From positions 1 to 22,968 of the forward strand of contig MZGO01000005.1 in the NCBI GenBank assembly GCA_002084985.1: DNA of 22,968 nucleotides. Reading direction: 5' to 3'. The notes under the pieces were generated by a model, which was not told where the DNA came from, made no database searches, and saw nothing but the letters and a program-made list of their open reading frames with translations. Position numbers and translations under genes: made by a program. Shown here one piece after another: positions 14,110-21,648 of this stretch; the first letter of the stretch is position 1; each line of letters starts with the position of its first letter. This stretch comes from Thermotoga sp. 4484_232 (GTDB taxonomy: Bacteria > Thermotogota > Thermotogae > Thermotogales > Thermotogaceae).

Positions 14110-14847
14110 ATGTTGGAACTTATAGATATAGGTTTCGAAGTTGAAGGAAAAAAGATATTGAGAAAGATCACGATGAAATTTGAAGAAGGAAAGAAATACT
14201 CCATACTCGGTATGAACGGAGCAGGAAAGAGCACCATCGCTTACGTTATAATGGGGCTTGAAGGGTACAAACCAACCGCTGGGAAGATATACCTTGATGG
14301 GGAAGATATAACCGATCTACCAGTTTCTGAAAGAGCCAAAAGAGGTATAACCCTTTTGTGGCAGGAACCTGCAAGATTCAGAGGACTCACCGTTAAAGAT
14401 TATCTAACACTTGGAGGAAAGTTAAGTATAAAAAAAGATGAAATAGCCCAGATTTTGGAACTTGTAGGCCTTTCTCCTCTACTCTACATGAACAGAACGG
14501 TAGATGAAAGTCTGAGTGGCGGTGAGAGGAAGAGAATAGAATTGGCGTCCGTTCTCCTTCTAAAACCTCGCTACGCGATACTAGATGAACCTGACTCGGG
14601 TATAGACATAATGTCTTTGGATATGATAAAGAACGTGATAGATTGGATCTTTGATCACGGTGGAACCCCCATCCTCATAACTCACAGAGAGGAAGTCGCA
14701 CTAGAAACAGATGAGAGTTACCTCGTATGCAGAGGTATCATCCTGAAAAGGGGAAAATCCAAGGATCTCGTTGAGTATTACAGGACAACGTGTGATAAGT
14801 GTGACCATATAAACTTACCTGTCGAAAATAAGGTGGAAAGAAAATGA
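14110..14847 (+). CDS. sufC: SufC/SmsC-type Fe-S assembly ATPase
   Basis: 245 aa ABC ATPase without membrane parts; drives Fe-S cluster assembly on its SufB/D partner. Walker A GMNGAGKST (34-42), Q-loop LLWQEP (83-87), signature LSGGERKR (135-142), Walker B YAILDEPDSGID (155-166), H-loop THREE (His192). The Asp-Ser-Gly-Ile-Asp after Walker B and the signature are typical of SufC and not of transport ATPases. The C-terminus carries CDKCDH (228-233), a possible metal-binding extension not found in the E. coli protein. The stop overlaps the next start by 4 nt (ATGA), giving translational coupling. SD GAGGTG. Confidence 0.9.
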   Translation: MLELIDIGFEVEGKKILRKITMKFEEGKKYSILGMNGAGKSTIAYVIMGLEGYKPTAGKIYLDGEDITDLPVSERAKRGITLLWQEPARFRGLTVKDYLTLGGKLSIKKDEIAQILELVGLSPLLYMNRTVDESLSGGERKRIELASVLLLKPRYAILDEPDSGIDIMSLDMIKNVIDWIFDHGGTPILITHREEVALETDESYLVCRGIILKRGKSKDLVEYYRTTCDKCDHINLPVENKVERK

Positions 14848-15788
14848 TGGATTACAGCAAGGAATTCGAGATGATCGTTAAAGCGTATGAAAAAAGCGGA
14901 GGAAATGTATCGAATCTCCTAAGAAAGGATATCGCATCCGTAATAATAAACGGTGATAAAGTGATCGGTTTAAATGGGGTCCAAGGAGTTGAATTAAAAC
15001 CTCAAAGGATCGAAAATGGTGTTTTTGTGAACATAAGGATAAAAGGAGTCATAAAAAATCCCATTCACATATGTACAGGATTTGTTGGGAAAAGAGGATA
15101 TCAGAAAGTGATATTCAACATAACGGTCGAGAAAAATTCCAGTGTCAGCTTCATATCGCACTGTTCCTTCCCATGGTCAGAAGACTTTACACACGATGCT
15201 GAGATGTACGTTCACATCGAACCTGGCGGAAAGATGGAGTACAGGGACGAACATTTTCACAGTGAAAGTGGAAAGATAAATTTCATATCCAAGGTGAAAG
15301 CTGTTGTTGAAAAGGGAGGATACTTTGCTGATTTCTTCAGATTAACTAGAACGAGAGTGGGGAGAATGGATCTGTTCATGGAGATATCTCTAGGTGAAGA
15401 AGCTGTGGGACATTTAGATGCAACGGTGAAAGCGTCAAAAGATGACAACGTTTCGATAAAGGAGATATTGAACTTGGATGGGAAAGGATCCAGAGGAATA
15501 GCGAAAACCACAGCCGTGGCTCTGGATAAAGCGAGGGTCACGGTTATCAACGAAGCTTATGGAAACGCCGAAGGAACCAAAGGGCACGTTGTGTGTGAAG
15601 AGATAACGAAAGGAGATGGAGTTATAGTTAATGCATCTCCGATTCTTGAAGTTAGAAACGAAAGGTCCGAGCTAACACATGAGGCTTCTATTGGAAGGGT
15701 GAATCAGAAACAACTTGAAACGCTGATGGCAAAAGGTCTTTCGGAAGAGGAAGCCACAAACCTCATCATAAAGGGGATCGTTGGATGA
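14844..15788 (+). CDS. SufB/SufD-family scaffold protein, short (SmsB-like) form
   Basis: 314 aa. Scaffold partner of SufC on which Fe-S clusters are built. The core beta-helix region is visible (VHIEPGGKMEYRDEHFHSES; LGEEAVGHLDATVKASKDDN), and the family C-terminal signature is clear (ELTHEASIGRVNQKQLETLM, then GLSEEEATNLIIKGIVG). It is shorter than E. coli SufB (about 495 aa) or SufD (about 420 aa), matching the minimal two-gene SMS system described from archaea and early-branching bacteria. Conserved SufB cysteine/glutamate ligands cannot be assigned by eye. SD AGGTGG. The 3' end abuts the convergent HAD gene with no spacer or terminator. No cysteine desulfurase or IscU-type gene follows here. 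Confidence 0.87.
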   Translation: MMDYSKEFEMIVKAYEKSGGNVSNLLRKDIASVIINGDKVIGLNGVQGVELKPQRIENGVFVNIRIKGVIKNPIHICTGFVGKRGYQKVIFNITVEKNSSVSFISHCSFPWSEDFTHDAEMYVHIEPGGKMEYRDEHFHSESGKINFISKVKAVVEKGGYFADFFRLTRTRVGRMDLFMEISLGEEAVGHLDATVKASKDDNVSIKEILNLDGKGSRGIAKTTAVALDKARVTVINEAYGNAEGTKGHVVCEEITKGDGVIVNASPILEVRNERSELTHEASIGRVNQKQLETLMAKGLSEEEATNLIIKGIVG

Positions 15789-16568
15789 TCACAGCATCTT
15801 CGCAACCTCTCCAAGATCTCTCACAACAAGGTCTGGCCTCACATCGGAGTTTTTCAAATCTTCGAGAGTCGTCTCGCCTGTTAAAACCAGTATGGTGAGT
15901 ATGTTGGAATTTTTCCCCAGCTTTATATCCGTGTAGAGTCTGTCCCCCACGATCGCCACCTGGTCTTTAGTGAAACCGTACCTATTTAAGAGCATCTCGA
16001 TCATCATAGGATTCGGCTTTCCAACAATGAAATCGGGTTCTCTACCCGTTGAGGTTTTTATGGCCGATATGAAAGATCCTGCATCCGGTATCAAACCTTC
16101 TTCAGAAGGACAGTTTATGTCAGGGTGAGTCGCTATATAAGGCAAACCCTTTCTCAAGAGAAGACATGCTCTTTTCAATTTTTCATAGGTTAAAGTCGTG
16201 TCGAATCCGAGAACCACCATCTGAGGGTCATCTTCAACGATGAGGTGCCCGAAGTTCTCAAAGATCCTTGAGAGGGAAGGAGTCCCTAGCAGGAATATAC
16301 GAGATCTGCCGTATTTTTTCAAAATGTACATCGCTGTCGCTTCACCTGAAGTGAATATATCGTCTTTTCCGACGCTCACGCCCATTTTCTTCAATTTTTC
16401 AGCGTATTCTTCTGGACCTTTCGAAGAGTTATTTGTCAAAAAGACGAACTTTCTTCTTGTTTTACGAATTCTATCAGCAAACATGAGGGAAGATGGAAAA
16501 ACTCTGTTACCAAGGTAGAACGTTCCATCCATATCCAGAATGAAGAGCTTTATTTTTCCAAGTGTCAC
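15789..16568 (-). CDS. NagD-type HAD-superfamily phosphatase
   Basis: 259 aa cytoplasmic haloacid-dehalogenase phosphatase with a C2 cap, like p-nitrophenylphosphatase/NagD (T. maritima TM1742 is, as I recall, the structural example). Motif I LDMDGTFYLG (nucleophile Asp12, acid Asp14), motif II FLTNNSS, motif III lysine in VGKPNP, motif IV IVGDRLYTDI. The cap domain lies at about 80-180 (GFDTTLTYEKL; THPDINCPSEEGLIPDAGS). The natural substrate is a small phosphorylated metabolite, unidentified. It overlaps the upstream methyltransferase gene by 4 nt and is last in the leftward operon that begins with the nucleoside phosphorylase. Confidence 0.9.
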   Translation of the reverse strand: MTLGKIKLFILDMDGTFYLGNRVFPSSLMFADRIRKTRRKFVFLTNNSSKGPEEYAEKLKKMGVSVGKDDIFTSGEATAMYILKKYGRSRIFLLGTPSLSRIFENFGHLIVEDDPQMVVLGFDTTLTYEKLKRACLLLRKGLPYIATHPDINCPSEEGLIPDAGSFISAIKTSTGREPDFIVGKPNPMMIEMLLNRYGFTKDQVAIVGDRLYTDIKLGKNSNILTILVLTGETTLEDLKNSDVRPDLVVRDLGEVAKML

Positions 16569-17281
16569 CCTTTCAGCCTCCGTTGTCTTCTTATCTCAAA
16601 AAGAATAATGCCCGCACTGACTGAAACGTTGAGAGATTCAACGGAATTTTCCATGGGTATACCTATCACACCATCGCATCTATCTTTAACGAGCTTCCCA
16701 AGCCCTTTCCCTTCACTTCCAAAAACGACACCTACTGGTCCTGTGAGATCTTCTTCGTAATAAGGTTTTCCATCCATATCCACAGCATAAACCCACACAT
16801 CTCTTTCTTTTAAGGCCTCTATCGTTCTTGCAAGATTCGTAACGAGCACTATGGGTATCTTGAAAACAGTCCCTGCAGATACTTTCACAACAGCCGGTGT
16901 CACTTTGACCGATCTGTCTTTTGGTATGATCACTCCAGTTGCTCCAGCTCCAGCTGCGGATCTTATGATGGCTCCTAAATTGTGTGGATCTTGGATGTGA
17001 TCCAAGAGCACAAAAAACGGCGCTTTCTCATTCAGAACCTCTTCCAGGTCAGAATACTTGAAATCCTCTATATCCATTACAACTCCTTGATGTCCTTTTC
17101 CCACCATACTCGTGAGTTTCTCTTTCTCAGCGAAATGGTATTTTATACCCCGTCTTTCGACCTCTTCCACAAGTTCAAGAAAACCTTTTTCATATCTTTC
17201 CAATTTCGCGAAAAAAACCTTTTTTATCCTGATGCCAGACTTTAGGGCTTCTTCCAATATTCTTCTTCCGTAGACTCTCAA
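16565..17281 (-). CDS. rlmB: TrmH-family (RlmB-type) rRNA 2'-O-ribose methyltransferase
   Basis: 238 aa SPOUT enzyme; RlmB uses S-adenosylmethionine to methylate a guanosine ribose in 23S rRNA. N-terminal RNA-binding part (VYGRRILEEALKSG to about 75), then the trefoil-knot catalytic domain: motif 1 HIQDPHNLGAIIRSAAGAGA (Asn101, Arg107), motif 2 GVVFGSEGKGL (Glu190) and motif 3 IPMENSVESLNVSVSAGI (Asn218). All three motifs are intact. It overlaps the Mini-III remnant upstream and the HAD gene downstream by 4 nt each. The mrnC-rlmB order is common in bacteria and supports RlmB, although a tRNA-specific TrmH target cannot be excluded. Confidence 0.9.
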   Translation of the reverse strand: MRVYGRRILEEALKSGIRIKKVFFAKLERYEKGFLELVEEVERRGIKYHFAEKEKLTSMVGKGHQGVVMDIEDFKYSDLEEVLNEKAPFFVLLDHIQDPHNLGAIIRSAAGAGATGVIIPKDRSVKVTPAVVKVSAGTVFKIPIVLVTNLARTIEALKERDVWVYAVDMDGKPYYEEDLTGPVGVVFGSEGKGLGKLVKDRCDGVIGIPMENSVESLNVSVSAGIILFEIRRQRRLKG

Positions 17282-17523
17282 CTTCTTTTCACCCTCGTCA
17301 TCAGAATATCCATTATTCTTCTCTCTCTCCCAGAGATGTAAAGGTAACCTATTAAAGCTTCAAAACCCGTGCTTTTTCTGTATAAAGGGTCGTTCCCATA
17401 CCTTTTCGCTGATTTCGAATTCATAGCTCTTTTTACAACCCCTTTTTCCTCCTCAGATAGATCTTCCCATACTCTTTCAAGTAGTTTTGCCTGACAGCAA
17501 TACTTCACCTCCCCGTCAATCAT
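17278..17523 (-). pseudogene. mrnC: 5'-truncated Mini-ribonuclease III
   Basis: 81 aa that match only the C-terminal part of Mini-III, the small RNase III-like enzyme that trims 23S rRNA ends. KYCCQAKLLERVWEDLSEEE, VKRAMNSKSAKRYGNDPLYR and STGFEALIGYLYISGRERR are the expected later helices. Family members are about 125-140 aa and begin with an AYxGDAxxE-type segment carrying the catalytic aspartate. That segment is missing, and TGA TAA precede the ATG in the same frame. No SD lies before ATG 17523, which overlaps the neighbouring stop by 8 nt. Position just before rlmB is the normal mrnC location. I read it as a decayed or inactivated gene; an unusual short active form is unlikely but not excluded. 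Confidence 0.6.
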
Positions 17524-18484
17524 GCAAGCTTTCGTAGATACATGTTATCATGTAGTCTCTATCCGTCATATATTTTGAAAGGCTATCTTCTAAAAACTGT
17601 ATTGGAAGGATATTTTCGGGAAGCCTAGGAATAGGAAGATCCGCTGTCAGAGTGGGCAGGATTGTTCTCAGTGAATCGAATGTTTTCCCTATATCTTCTT
17701 TCAGAGCTTCTAGATCCTCTTCCTTCACCAAAGCTTCCATTCTGACAAGTCCTTTAAGCCCCTTTGAATCCACGAGTTTCAAATAGGTTCCCACTTTTAA
17801 AGCCCTGAGGTTGCCGTGGACCCTCCAGATGAACATCCTACTCCTCTCACTTTTTCTCATACTATAATAGTTCTTAAACGTTGCGTGGGAAAAACCTGTT
17901 GCCATTATGTTCTTCACAAGACCAACGGGACCCCTTCCAGGTTTGAAATACATATCCTCTATATCGGGAAGAGTTCCATCTTTAACCACCAAGGCTCTGC
18001 TGTATTCGCCAAGAGCCTTTATGACCGCTCCTTTTTCATGCTCTCTAAGGACCGAATCGACAGAATCATGACAATCTTTCCCTCTCATGAATATCTCAAA
18101 AACGTAGTTCTTGACGTATACTCTATCCATAACCTTCCCGTAAAAATTCCTGAAATCTTCGGGAAAACCCAGTATCTTCAGAACCTTTGGAGGGTTTTCA
18201 GGTGAGAAGAGGGGATACACCCCCCTCTCCTTTTCCCACATAACTCCTCCAACAGCTATCTCAGAAAAAACTCCCGTGAACGGTCCGAACATGGCTGATA
18301 GAAAACTTCTTCTCTTTCCATCGATGAAAACGATTCTTTTGATTTCGATACCCTCTCCAGGCTCATCATTTTCCACGATGGTGTATCTCTCAACCTGCCT
18401 TATATTCCTCAGGGTAGGGGTTTCTATCTCGTGTATAACAGGCTCCATCTTTGTTATCAGATCCTTCAATTCCGACAATTTCAT
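17516..18484 (-). CDS. NurA-like nuclease domain protein (tentative)
   Basis: 322 aa. ATG 18484 is preceded by GAGGTGATC; an upstream in-frame GTG (18493) has no SD. The pattern resembles the RNase H-like fold of NurA, a 5'-3' exonuclease: an early strand with an acidic residue (RIVFIDGKRRSFL), a second strand LVVKDGTLPD about 115 residues later, a lysine-bearing turn (GPVGLVKNI), and an aromatic/His strand (MFIWRVHGNLRA). A conserved proline-rich end follows (LPIPRLPENILP). NurA normally pairs with the HerA helicase, which is not in this window. The identification rests on pattern only. The gene lies between the ZnuA-like gene and the Mini-III remnant in the leftward operon. Confidence 0.4.
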   Translation of the reverse strand: MKLSELKDLITKMEPVIHEIETPTLRNIRQVERYTIVENDEPGEGIEIKRIVFIDGKRRSFLSAMFGPFTGVFSEIAVGGVMWEKERGVYPLFSPENPPKVLKILGFPEDFRNFYGKVMDRVYVKNYVFEIFMRGKDCHDSVDSVLREHEKGAVIKALGEYSRALVVKDGTLPDIEDMYFKPGRGPVGLVKNIMATGFSHATFKNYYSMRKSERSRMFIWRVHGNLRALKVGTYLKLVDSKGLKGLVRMEALVKEEDLEALKEDIGKTFDSLRTILPTLTADLPIPRLPENILPIQFLEDSLSKYMTDRDYMITCIYESLHD

Positions 18485-18489
18485 CCAGA

Positions 18490-19305
18490 TCACCTCAGAA
18501 GAACTTCCGCTATATTTTCAAGAATTTCGAAGTAATCCTTTGCATTCGTTCCCAGAACATCGACTTCCCTTATCTCCAGTTTCGTTTCTTTGGAAAGAAC
18601 CGTTAGTATCTTAGATGGAATGTTTTTTTCCTTGATTAGGTATTTTATCCCGTTCTTTCGACAGAACCTAATAGCTTCCCTAACCTTCTTCAAGGAAGCT
18701 CCTTCACCGTGCCCCGTTTCTAAGAAAAACACATCAGATCCTAGAAACCTTTTGACGAAATGGTAAAGTGCTGGATGTGATTCAACAACGGGTTTTCCCC
18801 TTATACTTTCTAGCATCTCATAGAGATTATCCGAAAAGTTCATAAGTTTTTCGTAAAATTTCCAAAAGTTATTTCTGAATACCTCCGACTTCTTCGGGAA
18901 AATTTTCGCCAGTTTTTCATATACCCTGTATGACATGATCGATACGAGCACAGGATCCAACCATATGTGAGGATTCTCGCTGAAAGATTCCTCCAAGATC
19001 CCCTGTGAGAGAACCAGTACTTTATCCCTGAACGCACTCGAAACCTTGTCGAACCACTCCTCGAATCCCTTCCCAAGCAGAATGATCAAATCAGCTTTCT
19101 CAAACTTCGTCATATCACTGATCTTGAGCTGATAAAGATGGGGATTTACATTCGAAGGTATCAAAACCTCCAATTCCACCTCATTTTGCACAATCTCTTT
19201 CACTATAAGGTAAATCGGATTTATGGAAACCACTATGAACGAAAACATGGAAAGAGGTAATAATATTAGGAAAATCATCAGAGGTTTCTTCACCATTTTC
19301 ATCAT
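18490..19305 (-). CDS. ZnuA/TroA-family metal-binding protein, orphan
   Basis: 271 aa. Residues 8-27 are a hydrophobic signal or anchor without a lipobox Cys. The rest fits a cluster A-I metal-binding protein that delivers Zn2+ or Mn2+ to an ABC importer: IPSNVNPHLYQL (His56), DLIILLGKGFEEWF, ENPHIWLDPVLV (His113), VESHPALYHFVKRFLG (His177), then an acidic KEKNIP near the usual fourth ligand. The His-rich loop of many zinc ZnuA proteins is absent. Three spaced histidines with the family frame are good evidence. No ABC permease or ATPase gene is adjacent, so the partner must be elsewhere. It starts 3 nt after the nucleoside phosphorylase stop, with a weak GAGAG SD. Confidence 0.82.
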   Translation of the reverse strand: MMKMVKKPLMIFLILLPLSMFSFIVVSINPIYLIVKEIVQNEVELEVLIPSNVNPHLYQLKISDMTKFEKADLIILLGKGFEEWFDKVSSAFRDKVLVLSQGILEESFSENPHIWLDPVLVSIMSYRVYEKLAKIFPKKSEVFRNNFWKFYEKLMNFSDNLYEMLESIRGKPVVESHPALYHFVKRFLGSDVFFLETGHGEGASLKKVREAIRFCRKNGIKYLIKEKNIPSKILTVLSKETKLEIREVDVLGTNAKDYFEILENIAEVLLR

Positions 19306-19308
19306 CTC

Positions 19309-20139
19309 TCAAAGCTTTTTTACAACCTCTGATATTATTCGTGCTATGAGTTTCCCCGTTTTTTCCGCCACTTCCAGAACTTCCTCCGCTGTCAAAGGCT
19401 TCAGACCTTCTGGGACCGCCCTATCGGTTATAGCGGATATGCCAAGGACCTTTATCCCCCCATGACGCGCAACTATGACCTCAGGTACCGTGGACATACC
19501 TACAGCATCTGCTCCGAAATGTCTCAACATCCTGAGTTCTGCGGGAGTTTCAAAATTTGGACCTGCAACGGCTACGTAAACACCCTGATACACCGGTATA
19601 CCCAATTCTTTAGCAGAATTGTAAGCCATCTGTCTGAGCTCTTTGTCATAAGCTTCCGACATGTCGGGAAATCTTGGCCCCCATTCATCGATGTTGGGTC
19701 CTCTGAGAGGATTGTCTCCCATGAAGTTTATGTGATCGGTGATTATCATGGGCCTTCCGATCTCAAAATCCGGGTTCAAACCACCGGCTGCGTTCGTGAC
19801 TATGAGGATCTCCACACCGAGTAATTGCATAATTCTAATAGGAAAGGTAACATCCTTCATGGAGTAACCCTCATAGTAATGGAATCTTCCGTTCATGAGC
19901 ATCACAGGTTTTCCATGAAGTTCTCCAAAGATCAGTTCTCCTTTATGTCCAGGTGCTGTCGATACGGGAAATCCAGGTATATCTCTGTAGGATATTACTG
20001 TGGTATCTTCCGTCTCCTCCGCTATGACATGAAGACCAGATCCAAGCACTATCGCGAATTTCGGGGTTTCAGTGATTTTATCTTTCAAATAATCAACAGC
20101 TTCGTTCACTCTTTCAATGTATTCTTTGATGTTCTCCAA
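19309..20139 (-). CDS. punA: Purine nucleoside phosphorylase, trimeric type
   Basis: 276 aa from TTG 20139, which lies 5 nt after GGGAGGTGG; GTG at 20148 overlaps that SD. It splits purine nucleosides with phosphate into base and ribose 1-phosphate for salvage. Landmarks: AIVLGSGLHV, APGHKGELIFGEL, MNGRFHYYEGY, VTNAAGGLNPDFEIG, VAGPNFETPAELRML (Glu201 binds the purine N1 side), and ADAVGMSTVPEVIVARHGG. At the base-specificity position, Asn243 in human PNP (LITNK), this protein has Asp239 (AITDR). That change is known to favour 6-aminopurines such as adenosine. First gene of the leftward operon with an extended -10 promoter. Confidence 0.93.
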   Translation of the reverse strand: MENIKEYIERVNEAVDYLKDKITETPKFAIVLGSGLHVIAEETEDTTVISYRDIPGFPVSTAPGHKGELIFGELHGKPVMLMNGRFHYYEGYSMKDVTFPIRIMQLLGVEILIVTNAAGGLNPDFEIGRPMIITDHINFMGDNPLRGPNIDEWGPRFPDMSEAYDKELRQMAYNSAKELGIPVYQGVYVAVAGPNFETPAELRMLRHFGADAVGMSTVPEVIVARHGGIKVLGISAITDRAVPEGLKPLTAEEVLEVAEKTGKLIARIISEVVKKL

Positions 20140-20173
20140 GGGGACCACCTCCCATAGAAATTTATCAAGAATA

Positions 20174-20182
20174 ATTCTAGCA
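20174..20182 (-). promoter_or_regulatory. Extended -10 promoter candidate for the punA operon
   Basis: Minus strand TGC-TAGAAT about 35 nt upstream of the TTG start, with no clear -35. It lies at the edge of the truncated kinase sequence, so the kinase remnant begins immediately behind this promoter. Confidence 0.45.
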
Positions 20183-20185
20183 TAA

Positions 20186-21556
20186 AAAGTCGTTGAAAGG
20201 AATCAGGAAAGAATCACTAAGATAATTGGTATGACGGTAACCACGCAGAGAGCAACCTTGGTACTGGTTGGAAAAGATGGACTTCCTCTGAGAGCGGCCA
20301 TAGTATGGCTCGATCAGAGAAAAGCAAGGTTCGATGCTAAGATTCCCCTGTATATGAGAATAGCCCATAAATTTGTGGGAATGGATGAAGCTGTCAGGAT
20401 AGTTCAGATGGATGGAAAAGTCAATTGGGTGAGACAGAACGAACCGGAAGTTTGGAAGAAAACTAGCAAAGTTCTTCTGCTTTCCGGATATCTGAATTAC
20501 AGGCTAACGGAAAGATTTGTAGATTCTGTGGCATCACAGATAGGTCACATCCCATTCGATTACAAAAGAAGGAGATGGGCGACAAAGAACGATGTGAAGT
20601 ATTACATATTCCCTGTTGAAAGGGAAAAGTTGCCAGATCTTGTGGAGCCATCAGAAACGATAGGTTATCTCTCAAAAGACGTTTCAAAACTCATGGGCCT
20701 TCCCTCTAGCCTTCCAGTCATAGCTTCAGGATCCGACAAGGGATGTGAAACACTCGGTCTTGGCGTTCTATCGGAGGACAAAGCGAGTCTGAGTTTTGGA
20801 ACAACCGCAACAATTCAAGTGACCACCAAAAGGTATTTCGAGCCAATTAAGTACATGCCAGCCTATCCCGCTTTGATACCAGGTTATTATAACCCCGAAG
20901 TTGAGATTTTCAGAGGCTTCTGGATGATAACATGGTTCAAGGAAGAATTCGGTGCAAAAGAAGTTGAAGAAGCTTTGAGGAAGGGGATACAACCTGAAGA
21001 GCTCTTCAACAGTTTTCTGAAGGAAGTACCTGCAGGCTCTCTTGGCTTGATCGTACAACCTTATTGGACACCTGGCCTTAAAATGCCGGAAGCCAAGGGG
21101 GCAATGATAGGGTTTGGAAGTGCCCATAGAAAACCACATATGTACAAAGCGATCATTGAAGGTTTGGGATTCGCTTTACTGGAAGGTTTGAGGAAGATAG
21201 AAAAACGTGGAAAGATCAAAGTGAAAGAGATCATGATAGCTGGAGGGGCATCTCAGAGTACCGAAATATGCCAGATAGTGACGGATATCTTCAATTTACC
21301 AGCGTACAGAGGTGAAACGCATGAAACGGCAGGGCTTGGCTCGGCGATACCGGTATTCGTAGGACTTGGCGTTCATAAAACCTTCGAAGAAGCCGTCAGT
21401 AAGATGGTTAGATACAGGGACAAATTCGAACCGGATCCAGAAAACGCTAGATTATACAGAAGAATCTTTGAAGAAGTTTATTCCAGGATGTACAGCAAAC
21501 TGAAACCACTGTACAAAAAGATAAGGGAGATAACGAATTACCCAGAAAAGATTTAA
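20186..21556 (+). pseudogene. 5'-truncated FGGY-family carbohydrate kinase
   Basis: An open frame from ATG 20231 gives 441 aa, but recognisable kinase sequence already starts upstream in the same frame (20186 on: VVERNQERITKIIG, then MTVTTQRATLVLVGKDG). A stop at 20183-20185 lies just before. FGGY kinases have about 55-60 more residues, including the first strand and GIDxGT phosphate loop; these are absent. The rest is well kept: WLDQRKA, GSDKGCETLGLGVL with the catalytic Asp, SFGTTATIQVTT, LIVQPYWTPG, GLGFALLEGLRKIEKRG and MIAGGASQSTEICQIVTDIF. No SD precedes 20231. The missing 5' end coincides with the punA promoter, so a rearrangement probably placed punA there. Substrate unknown. Loss of the phosphate loop should abolish activity. 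Confidence 0.7.
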
Positions 21557-21648
21557 AGTAACACTTAATTCCGCCTATGGAACAAGGTGAGAACTACCTT
21601 ATCTTCTCTACTTTCAACGATCTCATTGGGAAAAAGGATTTCAAGATA

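Noticed and set aside
13746..14237. 163-aa minus-strand open frame across the oxidoreductase end and sufC start
   Set aside because: Antisense shadow of two recognised genes, with low-complexity serine/phenylalanine composition.
21557..21648. Terminator between the convergent FGGY kinase and rhaB
   Set aside because: Only a 5-bp AAGGT/ACCTT stem without a T-tract is visible, which is too weak to call.
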